Shown one piece after another: positions 46,635 to 59,225 of a stretch of DNA of 64,000 nt. Source of the DNA: Sequoia sempervirens (Eukaryota > Streptophyta > Pinopsida > Cupressales > Cupressaceae); contig VDFB02193867.1 in the NCBI GenBank assembly GCA_007258455.2, positions 571,021,578 through 571,085,577 of the forward strand, in the 5' to 3' direction. The notes beneath the pieces are model-generated. The model had not been told where the DNA came from. It saw only the letters and a program-made list of their open reading frames with translations, and searched no databases. Made by a program: the position numbers and the translations under genes. Position 1 is the first letter of the stretch, and the number at the start of each line of letters is the position of its first letter.

Positions 46635-47953
46635 ATTCCTGAGGGGAAGGATATATAGTAGATTCTAGCTTTGGTTTTCATCTATATTCAATAGAAAGAT
46701 GTTCCAGGAGTAAGGATCCTAGTCCAAACCCAGTACCTCCTCCAATAGCATTGAAAACTAAAAACCCTTGCAAACTACTGCAATTTTCACAGAGCTTCCT
46801 TGTTTGGTATAGACAAATATCTAATGCATCTTTGCCCACTGTCAATTAGAAAAAGAAAATCCACTATCAGAACAATTACAAACAAAAGAAGTCAAAGAAT
46901 TTATCCAAACAATTGAATGCATAAATCATGTATAATGTCCTCACTTTCATACAATTTTTACGTGTTTTCATCTTCTCGCAGTTCCTACCCTAGACTATAT
47001 TGCCTTCATTGCCAAAAAAAATCAACAAATGACTAGATGGCTAGTACAATTTCTCATCCAAAGATACATGCTGCATTTATGCAACCAAAGAGGATTTATA
47101 TCATGAAGAGCAACATTGCAGAAAAAATGGATTAGAAGGGTATACATGCTTTGATATATTGTTTAACAAATTGGCTAGCTCTACAAATAGAGTGTTCATG
47201 GTGAAATGGAAGGGGAAAATATTTTCCAAAAAAATAACCCCCCTCAAACTCCCATGCTGATTTTGAGCATGTACCTGACTAGCTCATAGTTGAGAAAAAA
47301 GGAGGGATGGGATGGGAGAAGATAAAATCACACAATCCCCAAAGTAGGCTCTCTTACTAAAAATATTTTGATATATACAAGCATAATAAAATGCTAAACT
47401 TCAAAATGAATAAAGCTAATAATTGTGTACACGAATTTGTAAATTGGCTAAGTTCTTCCCATATTTGTGTTGTTAAGAGAGAAGATGTCTAGAGGATGAG
47501 GAAATATGACCACTATAATGGTATCAAGCAAAGTTGTTAGCTACATCTTCCTTGCTAGAAATAAGATGTTCAGGGTGGAATAGTTGCATGTATGTCCCTG
47601 TTAGATAATCTCATCGATGATTGTTGGTTCAAGATCAACACATAGAGCTTTGGGAATATACTTTCCATGTCCAGTTTCACTGAAGAAAGTGCCATGTGCA
47701 TAGTTTATTCTCCTGATTGTCTCATTGCTGCATTAAAAAACCAAATAGGAAAAATATATTGTTTTTGAGATTGTATTCAATCTATAATTTTTAAACACTG
47801 TTCCATAATCACTATAGATTACTAAAAAGGGACATTAGTACCTAGACATGAAACCATCAGGTTGAATGCCATGCTCTAAACAAATACTTCCCAACAAGTT
47901 TTTCTCACTTGTATTCCATCCTATCCTATATGAATATTTATAATCTCTCTCAT
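46635..47953 (-). pseudogene. Alpha-tubulin pseudogene, 5' part with introns
   Basis: Exon 1 (47953-47841) starts MREIINIHIG, has a stop in place of the Gln codon, continues DGIQVRKTCWEV, then after a 1-base shift LEHGIQPDG and a GT donor. Exon 2 (about 47727-47513) follows an AG acceptor and reads [26 protein letters not shown], then in a shifted frame GTYMQLFHPEHLISSKEDVA and NNFA. Exon 3 (about 46842-46635) reads [20 protein letters not shown] and the nucleotide-binding loop [20 protein letters not shown], then a stop in SIEYR-KPKL. This covers roughly residues 1-175 of about 450. The remaining two-thirds are absent. Presence of introns shows it is not a processed copy. It cannot make tubulin. 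Confidence 0.9.
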
Positions 47954-48140
47954 CTCCTTGCTTACAGTCTATGTTCTTCCACAACCTTCTTCCTCTATTT
48001 TCCTTAGAGATACTATGTCACACTCTCAAGAGGTAATTTTCCTTTATTTCACTTAAGCAAGCAATCTGCATTGCAAACTCTAAAAATGGACATAAGATAC
48101 TCTTTCATAAAAATTACATAATGGAATTTTATTAAAAAAG

Positions 48141-48227
48141 AGTAAGGATCCTAGTCCAAACCTAGTACCTCCTCCAAAAACATTGAAAACTAAAACTCTT
48201 GAAAACTTCTACAATTGTCACAGAAAA
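48141..48227 (-). pseudogene. Second alpha-tubulin fragment
   Basis: About 85 bases nearly identical in layout to 46713-46800. It encodes CDNCRSFQ and, after a frameshift, LVFNVFGGGTRFGLGSLL, the tubulin glycine-rich nucleotide-binding loop. It lies upstream of exon 1 of the other pseudogene on the same strand, so it is a separate copy or a local duplication. A weak continuation with VGQRCM lies near 48430-48460. Confidence 0.78.
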
Positions 48228-48950
48228 AACTATAGCCCATAGCTAATAGGACCTCTCACTACTAATTACTAAGAGATAGTTCTGTATCTGTCAGCTAAGA
48301 AAGTGTAGAAATTGAGCTAAATATTCCATCTGTGTCTTTAGATTCCTAGCAAACAAGGGGAGTTAAAGCATATCTTCTAGGATTACAAGTTTCCCAATCA
48401 ATTTTAGGTCAGTTTTGATTGATGGTTCTCATGCATCTTTGTCCAACTACTATACTAAAAGCATTTTTTTTTCATAATATTTAGTTTTGTAGACAGTCTT
48501 CATGAGTTTTGTGGAATGTAATTTAGTTATCTGCTCTTTACTCTTCTAAGCTCTTCCTGCTCAGGTTGCTTAGGAAAAAAATTGAAATTGTAAATTGTTT
48601 GTAGCTAGACACATCTAGATATGTTGTATTTTATTTTTGTGGTAGGAAGAGTTTACCCTGCAATGCCCACTTTTTCACAGTTACAATGTTTTATTTTGTA
48701 ACTTAAGTCTCACCTTTTCCTGGGTAAAACAGTAATTGAAGATTACTTGACTATTTGTACCCCCTTCTATTTGCATTAAAAAAAAAAACTCTTAGAAAGA
48801 TATATCTTAATCCTTTCAATATAGCCACATGATGTCTTTGTGTCTTATATTTTGAGATTCAATACCCTATGTCAACATACAAATCCATGAAAGACACAAT
48901 TGTTTTAAAGAGAGTTGACTATACATAGTGAAGAAAATAAAAAGCATTAC

Positions 48951-49115
48951 CTAAATGAACCTTCAGCTAGCTTGTCTGAGACCATTGAATGGTTAGGATT
49001 TGTAGATATTTTTTCCCAATGCAAAGGCTTCAACTTGGCCTCCAAATTTCCATCATCTTCTCGGGTCACATTAGTTTTTTCTGCAAATTTTACAAGGTCA
49101 CCTAAATTGCAAATG
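48951..49115 (-). pseudogene. Formin FH2 domain exon fragment
   Basis: The minus-strand reading is open for about 50 codons and contains AKLKPLHWEKISTNPNHSMV, then SDKLAEGSF, followed at once by a GTAATG donor. This is the start of the FH2 actin-nucleating domain, whose family pattern is KLKPLHWDKV followed by MVWDKL and SF. Here the Trp of MVWD is Ser. No other formin exon was found on either side, so it is a lone fragment. Together with the tubulin pieces it forms a cluster of host-gene scraps in one orientation. Confidence 0.72.
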
Positions 49116-49119
49116 TAAC

Positions 49120-51160
49120 TGTCCCTTTCAATTATTAATTATCCAACATTATGAGCATTGGTAAATAAAAATGACGGTTGCTTGCAATTCTTACTTTATA
49201 TAGCTACAACAGATCAAGAAGCACGATCTTAATTGTATTTTATCAAACAAAACAATTATAGTTGCTACTGAAAAAATAATTCAAATGTTAAAATCAATTT
49301 CTCACTAATAAAAACAATAATATTATTTATTTGAATCACTAGTTTTTTTTAAAATTTAATAAAAGATAAATTTATTATAAATATATTTAAAAATAAAAAT
49401 AATTGTGTATCTCATCACAAAATTAATTTAATATATTATAGATTAATTTCATATAATATATATTAAAAAGAATCTAATTAAAATATATTCAATGATTAAA
49501 ACATAATATTATAAAATTATTATCTAATATATTAAATTATATATTAAATGTTATATATACTACATATATATATTATAATATAATGCTAAATTTAATATAT
49601 TAATATAATATTTCAAAAATAATTCCATAATATAATATACTAAAAATATATTAAATGTTATATATTATATAGTTTATATTTTTAATTTGTTATTAGATTA
49701 TTTTTCATATACTATATAATAAATTTTTAATTATATTTTAAGATGTAATTTAAGTAAATAAAATTTTAGAATGAAGAGTATTTTGTTTCACTTGAATTAA
49801 AAAAAATAGATTAAAAAGTAATTAATTTAGAGTTTTGGAAAATAAATTTTGAATAGTTAGAAAAAATTCATATAGAAATTGTTAAAATATTTTGGATAAA
49901 TTCATTCAAATGCAAAGATTGTTGGTGTAAAAATCCTTGAAAAATGTTTCAAAAAGTGTCATAAAAAATTTCTCAAAATCCTCCTCACCAAAAAAATGCC
50001 TTAAAAACTCAAAAAAAATTAGCTAATAAAATTGGAGAAAAATAATTTTTGGAATTTAAAAAGTTAAAAATCGTGCATTCAACTTTAAGAAAATTAAAAT
50101 ATAATGTATTAAAATAAAAATATAATGTATATTGAGAAAGAAAAATAATGAATTTTGATTCACTACGACCAAAACATTTAATCACTAGTTAAGATCAAAG
50201 GGTTGCCTATAGTTCCATGGCAGGAACTAATAAAAATCTAGGAATTAATATTGGAAATAAGATTTGGAATAAATATATTAGATGAATAAAATTTTGGAGC
50301 TATTATAATATTTTATTTTTATAATTAATTTTTACATTATTTTTAGTTATAATTTTAGGTATTTTAATTTACTTCTTATTTGTATCTATCTATGGAAAAT
50401 AAAAAAAGTGGCAATGTCAAATAGTTTAAGATTTAATTTAAATTGTGTAAAATCAAATCCTAGATTATCTTATGATGTGCTTTAATTTAAGTTTTATTTT
50501 ATTATTTTAATAATGTGAATCTAAATCTATACAAGATAGCTAATTGTTTTTGTGAGATTTTTTTAATAAAAAATAACAATTACATACATTAAAAAAAAAA
50601 TTAAAAAATAAGTAACATTTATTTATTTTTAAAAAGATTTAATGATATGACTTAATAAATCAAAAAATGAAAAATATTCTTAAAAAAATATTTAAAAAAT
50701 AATTTACCTTACTTTCCCTACAAATTTGCCCACAACACCCCAAACTTCTAGATTTTAATTGGTTCAAAACCAACTTATTAATAATTAATTAACAAATTGA
50801 ATTGATTGCAATAGTACTATGCTCACAGAAAGGATTATAAAATTCTAAATTCTTATAAAATTTGTCTTGTTGAGTATTTGTACCTACAATTGTTAGGTTT
50901 ACATTTCTTATATTTTTATTTTCTAAATAAAATAATGTAATGATTATAAATTTGAAAAAATAATTTATAGGGGTTATTTAATTTAAATAATAATAAATTT
51001 TAAATTATATGATTTTTGTGATTTTGGAAAAATTAAAGATATTGATTAAAATTTGGTTAAAAGTAGATTATTATGTTTAGATGGATATTCTTATAAGTTT
51101 AATAAATCCATCTAGCATTTCATGAGTCCAAATTTTCTTTAGGTTTATAAATAAATTATC
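49120..51160. other. Very AT-rich block
   Basis: Nearly 2 kb of A/T-dominated DNA. The densest part, 49370-49760, is built from TATAATATA, ATATTAAATG and AAAATAATT words. No open frame of interest. Such DNA is often found as matrix-attachment-like or decayed repeat sequence, which I cannot distinguish here. Confidence 0.6.
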
Positions 51161-51164
51161 TAAC

Positions 51165-51445
51165 AAGGGTTCCCTATGGTCCTTGATCAATAACAATATT
51201 ACAAACCTATTTCCAAATCTAAGGACTAAGAGCTCATTTTTAGTTGACCCATCCTACAACTTTGCTTAATGCATCTTATAAGATTTTGGCTAAAACTCTT
51301 TCTCTTTGGAAGTTTCCATTAATTTATTAGAGCAAACTAGATTCCTTCAAAGTCATTATATACTTGATAATATCATTGTTATGTATAAAGAGATGGAATG
51401 GCCTAGGGCATCTAGACAACATATTTTGTTTCTAAAGTTAGAATT
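51165..51445 (+). pseudogene. LINE reverse-transcriptase fragment
   Basis: Reading across one frame change gives LLNASYKILAKTLS and then ILDNIIVMYKEMEW and RQHILFLKLEFQK. These match the plant LINE RT motifs around the fingers (RPISLLNVSYKILAK), Q-T-x-F, ILDNI and FLKLDFEKAYD. Only this portion, about 90 codons, is present. The YADD box is not seen. It is a short, old scrap. Confidence 0.7.
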
Positions 51446-52199
51446 TCAGAAAACCTCTAATTAGACAACTACTTAAAATTAGTAAAAGGTTGAGTTCCCT
51501 TCCTAGAGAGAGTGTGAAAGAGGTTAGTTTTGGTTTGTATTCTTCTATCCCTTTCCCTTTCTTTTGTCATATTGTCTTGCAATATTGTAGTAGGTTTTTT
51601 TAATCTTTCCTTTAGGTTCCCCTTAACATGACCAACCATTTGCAGTGGCACCTAAGTCTTTCACATTAACTATTAATATTGAAGAATTAAGAACTAGAGC
51701 ATGTTATAATGCCACCAAAGAAACCTCACAAGTGTTTTCCCAAGGTCTTCCATGAGGTAGGTTTGTTGTTAACCCACTAGATATTCTTTTGGTGCATAAT
51801 TTTCATAATGATTGTAAATGACAAATAGTTTGTGCTTATTATTATTTTGCTAGTGTGTCATCTAAAAACATACTCCACAACCAAATAAACACTAGGTTTC
51901 TTGTGGGGTTAAATTTGATGCCATCTTCAACTTATCCAAATACTTTTTCTCTTCATCTTTATGGAATTCAACCATATATAGACACAATCCTTTTACATGA
52001 ACCTTACTATATATGTGGCTCTTTGCTTATTTTTCTCCCTGAATAAGGGATTTTAGTGTGTCTAACCAATAGAATCTTAGGGTGTCTATGTAACTTAATT
52101 TTTTGCATTACTTATGGATTTTTGTCATTCCTTTAACCTTGTTGCTTCCTCCTCTGGTTCACCTATCACTTCACCTACCCACAGCAGGGGAGAACCAGA
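51446..52199. other. No feature recognised
   Basis: AT-rich DNA with short open frames and no family signature. Confidence 0.4.
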
Positions 52200-52202
52200 G
52201 GA

Positions 52203-53860
52203 GCAGAGTCTGCAAAGGTCACCACCTGCATGCTTTGAGTAGCCTACAATAGGGGATGTCCAGGAAACCCCAACATCTTCAAAGACACCAAAAATAAGAA
52301 AGTGGAGAGGCGGACCTTCCCCTGCACCCAAGAAAGTGCAGAAGAAGAAGGCCACCCAACCAAGGCATTCACATTTCCTAGAAAGGAAGGGTGTCATGAG
52401 GGTAGTGTCAAGAAACAAGAGAAAAATATTACTATGATAGTGGAAGATATAGACTTACAAGACAATGTTTTTGGGGATGTGTATACACCTACTAAAAGAA
52501 AATGGTATGTTTCAACCACCTTTAAATCTAGCTTCGAGGAATTTTGTTACTAATAAAACAAGAAGAAGAACCCTACAAAGCCCTAACAATGAGGATTGTG
52601 CATATATTGGGGTTGTTGATGATCAAACTTTTGAAGAAGATGAGAATTTATTCATAGAAGAAATAAATGTAAAGGAGTTACAAGAAGCATTAGAACTTGG
52701 ATTAAATAGTTAGAGGAACTAGTGAAAATATATGAACAAAGAGACAAGGAAAGGGACTTGAAGATTAAGAGTTGGAGGAGAAACTTCATAGCTATGGGAA
52801 TGGGTCTAAATTGGACTCGATTGCACAACTTGCCATAGTAAAGGCAAGAAACACGTAAATTATAGTTGCAACCCAAGGACCCCATGCTACAAAGACTCCA
52901 ATTTATCATACCATTGTGTCTCTATGCTACTAGTTGTGGAAGGTAACTCAGGAATTCTCCCAACAAAAAGAAAAATGGGAGAAGGCAAAGGAAAGAATGG
53001 ATTCAGAACATACTAGAATACTAGAGCATAAATAAACTGGATTGAAAAAGTTAGCAGTTAAGGTTGAGGAAATAGCAGATAAGGCTGCTCAAATTGTTAA
53101 GTACAGACCTCCTACTAGGGTATATACTTTGTATTTGTAGGGAAAAAAATTAAGATTTCAATTTAGTCAGTTGATTATTAATTTTATAGTTGCAATGAGT
53201 AGAAAGTTTGAATTACTAAATATTTTTGTTGATGCCACACTTGATGTACAAGATCAGTTATGTGAATTCTATTTACATAATTATGTTGTGCTAGATGATA
53301 CAGAGTGGAACCAATTACTATTTGTGGGTGATTTGCAAATTAGGGTGCTAGCTTTATATTTTAGAAATGAAGTACAAGAGGGGTGAGATTATGTAGGGCT
53401 ATGTAGAGAGGAAAAAATCAATTTCTCTCCAAATCAAAAAGAAATCTAAGAATCCCTATAAAATAATAGATGAATGGACAGAGCTTCTGGAGTATAAAGG
53501 CACAGGCAAAAAGATTATGCATTTAAGAATAAATAATTATGAAAGAATACAGAGGTTAACAGTAGGTCTCCTTCATCATTATTATCGGTTTATACAAGAA
53601 AGATGGGAAAATTTAACCCCTAAGTTGAAAAATGAGCCCCACTCTATATATAACTTTAAGGCTATGCTTGAAAGAACTTGAAGGTATATGGATATTACAA
53701 AAGATAGAGAACTTGAATGGGTACCTCTGACTTTCTCTCCACCAATGCTTCTCTACCTAGTACCACATTGGATAGGAGAAAGGAATGAAGAATGGGAAGA
53801 AGCTGAGGATGTCAAGTTTCAAATAATTTCATGTGCTATAGAGATTTTTACTTGAGGTAG
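52203..53860 (+). pseudogene. Decayed ORF of unknown family upstream of LTR G
   Basis: Several overlapping plus-strand frames follow one another: a basic Pro/Lys-rich part (52203-52440), KRKWYVSTTFKSSFEEF (near 52500), an acidic helix (52560-52710), and a Lys/Glu-rich coiled-coil stretch (52720-53130). Then come MSRKFELLNIFVDATLDVQD and LCEFYLHNYVVLDDTEWN at 53189-53386. An open piece at about 53451-53850 holds IIDEWTELLEYKGTGKKI and LHHYYRFIQERWENL. Stops and shifts break it at least five times. The order suggests one long protein of about 500 residues ending just before a polypurine tract, as an LTR-element ORF would. I do not recognise the family. Confidence 0.45.
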
Positions 53861-53957
53861 CAAAAATGAGTGGATGTGATCACAAACCTCGAGGAAATGA
53901 CCTTATAGTACAACCTCTAGTATTCAAACCGCTTTGCTTGAGGACAAGAAAATGATC

Positions 53958-54980
53958 AGTTGGGGGGAATGATGAGGCCTATTATTAGTTGGTTTTCTAT
54001 TATTTCAATGCATGCTTTCATACATCCCTAGATAATTATTTCCTATATATCCCTTAAACTTTACTATCTTTTATGATCATTATGTAAACTTCAACCTAGT
54101 TTAAAGTCTATGGAAATATGATTATGATACAATATTTATTACATGGTTAATATGTGGATATGTATGAAATGCAATGAATATCTATGTTTAAATTATTGTT
54201 ATTAGTATTGTGTAGATGTTGTGTGAAATAACTCTTTGCAGAAAAGGAGCCAGAGCAAGAAGAATGTAGCACTCAACAAGTAGGAGGCGCAACTTGTAGT
54301 CAAAGGAAGTTTCAGGACAATGATGTAGGGGAAGTTAGAAGAACACAAAAACTGCATAATTGGAGGTGTCTACTTGTCAAGATTGTTGTGAATCATAACA
54401 TCATTTAATAATATTATTGGAGGAGAGGAATTTTCCACAATTGGGAATCTAATGTGACTATTTCTATAGTCCATGTTTTAGTTTAAAACCATTGTAGGAG
54501 ATTTACAGTCCTATTCCAATTCTTCTTCCTTTTCAGTTATGTTTTAATTACTTAGAATGAATAATGCTATATTTTGTAGGGAGTGGTTATTTATTATTAT
54601 ATTTCTATTTTGAGTCCTTATTCTAATAAGACTCCCTCTAGTGTAGGAGCACCTTAAGGTCTTTTGGAAGATCTTAGTGATTTTTGGCTTGTAGGTGGTT
54701 CTAGCCAACCACCAAGAGAATAAGGACTATGATATAAAGTCCCTAGGTTTTTTTTTGAGAGTGTGTTAGGGTAGGTTTGGCTTAGAGTCTTGAACTTTAT
54801 GAGTTCCTAGACAAATCTTGGCAATTTGAGCATTTTGGCAATGTTGCCTTGGCAAATTGGCCTAAAAGTTGAAAAATAGCATTAATGTTGTTCTAAGTCC
54901 AAACCAAGGGTCCTAGCACTTGGGAGAAAGGTATATAAGGTAATCAAAACCCTAATACCAGGGTTGGAAGTTCATTTTCA
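53958..54980 (+). repeat. LTR G start, with polypurine tract
   Basis: CAGTTGGGGGGAA at 53957-53969 abuts TGATGAGGCCTATTATTAG at 53970, the typical polypurine tract to LTR junction of a plus-strand element. A TATA-like GTATATAAGG lies near 54931-54940, followed by CAAAACCCTAATACC. The LTR's right end was not found and could lie well beyond 55 kb. No second LTR is in the window. Confidence 0.42.
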
Positions 54981-57059
54981 TGAACTAAGACTTGGAGAGC
55001 ATTTTTGTGTGATTGGAATTCAATAACTTTTGAGTGCATTTTTTGTGTTTGAGCCTTCATCCAGTCAAGAATGGATTGAAAGGACTAATATGATGATTTT
55101 AGTGTTTCATTTGTGTCATTTAATTACTATACCTAGCATTAGATTAGTCATTTAGACCAACTGGTTAAGGTTTTGCAAGTTTTTGGGTTTTTGGACTCAC
55201 TGCCAGTTTGGGCCAGTTTTGTGAATAATGAGTCCCACTTGAATTCCTGTGGCTTTCCTCTCATAGACACTTGGAATCAAGTTGGGGACTGTGTAAATAA
55301 TGTATACATAGGTTTAGGAGTCTTTGTTTGCAGGGGAAGTGAAGAAACTATCAAGCACTAGGCGAGTGCAAGTGCATTCTTACTAGTGGCTTGGAGAGGA
55401 CAGCAGTAAAGAAAGCTGCTAAATGGATTGGTTTGTGCCAATCAGGAGCATGGGAGTGTGGGAACATGTATTCCAGACATGTGTGTGCAAGGAGGAGAGT
55501 TGAGGAGGTCATTGAAGCCCTCAAAGTTGGAAAAAAGAGCTAAAACCCTTGAAACCCTTGAAATTAGGGAGGTATGAGGATAGTCATATGAACGGCCACT
55601 TGGGAGACCTTACACTTGGTAAATATTGAAGCCTAAGGTAACACTAGAAAGAATATCAAAAAATATTTTGGGTTTGTTAAGACCGTTTTTGAGAAAAGCC
55701 AAGAAAACGGATTCTAGGAGGCCTAGTTGGGGCAAAAGGCTACAAAGCCTAAAATGGAGTTTTTCAAGAAAGCGATGGGAGAATGATGAAAGAATCCAAT
55801 GAGATGGATCAGTGAGGTTTCAAATCAACAAAGAGATAGTAGAATAGCCTTTCCTAGCCCCTGGAGTGGTTAGGACACTTTGGGTCAATTTGGAGCCCAG
55901 GGAAGCCTAGTGGCAAATTGAGAGTAATGGAGAAGAATTTGAAATTGGTGGAGAGTCTTATGAGGTGAGAGGGGTTTAGGAGAGATCCCTGAATATGGTA
56001 GATAGGAATACCCTAGGAAGACTAGAGAATAGGTCTTGGGAAGAGCAAGAGTTCTCTTGAAAGGTAAGTCTCCCCATCACCCTCCCACCTATATGAAGGG
56101 TTTGATGGTCGAGTTAGTTAGTTAGTTGAAATAGAGGATATAATAGATAGATATGTTTAGTTAGTTTATGTTTTGTATAGACAATGTTTTGATTCTCAAT
56201 CATGACCTTATGAATAAGGTATTCCAGAATAATATCTTTGGATTGTGATATCTTGAGCTATGGAATAAGATCTTTTTAGTTACTGTTATGTTAAATTAGT
56301 GTGAAGAGATAGATTTGAGTTCACTTTGTGGAGATAGTCACTTGAGCAAGGGCCACTCAAGGAAAATGTTCCCCACTTTATTTTTTGTACATTTATTTCT
56401 ACTGCAGTAGTTACTTTCATGATTATGTTTGTCTTAATCAGATTCTTCATATGATGAATGTGAATGAGATCTTCTCATGTATTCATGCTTTAATTATTTT
56501 ATTGCATTGCTAGTTGGAGTTAGTCAAATTAGTTGAGTTAGCCAGTATTGGTTAATTATAGAATTCATTTCTTGACAGTGAACTAGTCATAGTCTTTAGT
56601 TGTAAGTACCTATAGCAATAGCTTCAACATTACCTCTTTCCATTGTTATGCAATTCATGATTTCCAATGTGTGTAAACACCTATGCTAGGATGATATAGG
56701 TAGTGAAGAGTCTCTGAAAGCACATACAGTGCCAACATCGTCAAAATTTTATGTTATCCCTGGTTGATAAATTAAATGAAGTTCTTTCAAGGGTTTGGTG
56801 GACTATTCAATAGGACCCCCTCTAAATTGAGTCTTGACACCAAGTTTATTGAACATTAGTTGGCCTCTACAATCATTATAATTTATCATTATGGCCAATG
56901 TCAAGTGCAATAAATACATGAATGTAAATTTGATGCAATGTCAGATGCCTTATTCTTTAAATGGGCCTCTTCAAATATCAATATAATTTATCATTACGAC
57001 TAATGTCAATTGCAATAAATATATAAATATAATTTGTAGTGGGATGATTTGATTTATAA
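54981..57059. other. Probable LTR G continuation and intergenic DNA
   Basis: No gene is recognised. A block with ATAATTTATCATTA, CAATGTCAA and GCAATAAATA is present twice, at about 56877-56930 and 56985-57037, a direct repeat with a period of about 108 bases. Confidence 0.4.
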
Positions 57060-57284
57060 TGAAAACAAAAATCACTCTCGTTGTCCAAGCCAAACTTATA
57101 AATTTACAAATTCAATAGGCAACACTCTGCCCATTAAAGTTTGCAAAGAACATCTTTCCTTTATTCAAATTCACAAATTACAAATTTTCACAACTTTGTA
57201 GCCGAGTGATAAATTGATTTGATAATTTCATTTGTCAATCAATTCTCCATTTAAAAATCATACTAACTAATTTCAATACCAACA
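57060..57284 (-). repeat. Element E 3' LTR
   Basis: Partner of 60817-61033. The outer left boundary at TGAAAACAAAAATC is clear. The inner boundary is set by where similarity stops, near 57281-57284. Confidence 0.65.
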
Positions 57285-59225
57285 AATGTAATTTGTTGTC
57301 ACATTCAAGTTTTAAATATTAAGGAGCAATTCAAATGATTTTATTGATTTCACAATGCACAAACCAACATTTACAATCCATAATTGAACATTGTTTCCAA
57401 TTTACAATGCTCTATTTTTCTTCTATGAACTCTTGTCTTCACTCAAACTACATTCACATATTTCTCCACCTCATATTATTTTCCACACTTGATATTATTT
57501 TCCACACCTATTCTTTACATTAAATTTGAATGTTCTCTCGCTCAACAACACACCTATCTTCTCTCATCTATTCAACCCCTCTCCTCGTTCATATTGTGTC
57601 ACCCACACTCTCTTTCATCTCTAACCACGAGCTCCTCTACTCACTTTTGTTCCCTTTACGTAGCCTTTGTCTATTATAATTAGATCTATTCTTTGTTATA
57701 TGTATTTTTCATTTGTATTTTAATTTAAGATGCCACATTAAAATGGTGTGACTCCCCTCTTTTCTTTGATGACTTTCTTTTCATCTTTTCTTTATGGCCT
57801 CTCTTGACCATTCCCCTCCATCACTCCACAAGTGTGTAACCTCTTCCCCATTTTGTCTGCATTTTTAATCAGCTTTTTATTTTTTCCAAGGTTGCGATCC
57901 TCCTCCTCTTCACTATTGTTTGTTCACCTCCTTAGGCACCCCTTCATTTCCACTATTTATTTCTTCACAAAAATTCCCACACAATAGCATCGTGCAGTCT
58001 CTTTTCATCTTTATTTTTTATTTTATTTTTTCCTCATTTTGCTCAATTCTTAGAATTTCCTTCTAATTTGCAATTTCCATTTTTTTACCTGAGCATGAAA
58101 CGACCCCCTTATACAATGTCTTTATGTTGGTTCTTCATTTTCATTGAAACTAATTAAATAATGATTGATATTTCACATTTTTGTCGATACTCAAAAAAAT
58201 CAACATTGAAGTTTTTTTTATTGCCTCAACAATCTACCAACAATTTGGAGAAAACTGAAATATACCAATTTGATGTAATCGGGTGTCAATAGGAAAAAGA
58301 CTCAAAGTTCTTCGATTCTTGCAAAAACTAGTGAGAAGGCTTAGGATGATGTTCCATGGACCCTTACAAAAGAATTTTGTTCCAAACCTCCAACATTGTG
58401 AGATATTAAACTTTCTATAAATTAACAAGCTCAAATAGGAAGTTTTAATATCTCCCAAACAATGAATGTTGTGACCATGAAATCTTTGGCACTAATTCAC
58501 AAATATCCTCAACCATATTCTTGTTAAATGATTCATCGCCAAACCTCATAAATCACTCCAAAAAATATTTCATTGAAGCTACTCTATTACATGTTGGGAT
58601 GACAACTCCACAAAACTATAACTATGTAACTTTGACTGCATCCAATGCTGAAAAATGTCAAATGAAACTCTAAAACATACTCAAAACTGAAAAATAAACC
58701 TAGAACTTAATTTTGTGTGATGTTGATTGCCATTCCACCTGGATTATCTTACATTCGACACACTAGGTAGGAATTTTGTGAGCATACACTCACAAACAGG
58801 GAGTTGAATGGTAGAACCATTCTTTCATATTGCAAGAAAAATGCAATGAACTCCATCGCTGAAATATGTGCACTAAAGGTTTTTTTTTTTCTTGTTTTTC
58901 CAGCATCTCACCAGAACAAGCTTCATGCTCCTCTAACAAATTTTCACTTTATTCTTCTCTCCTCTTGTGGACTTACATCCACCATGTACCGTCCTCATCC
59001 TCCAATGATTCTCTCCATTCTTATCCTCCTTCATGGTATCCAACCCACCATCATCAACCAACCACCTCCACCAAACAATCTCACTATTCTTCTCCTCTTC
59101 TATGGGTTTTGACCCACCAAAATCTTACCACCTCCACCAAATTCCTTCATCATATGCATCAACACCTGCAACATACACACACAAATATACCTCTACAACT
59201 TCATGGAAATAAAAAATTGTCATGT

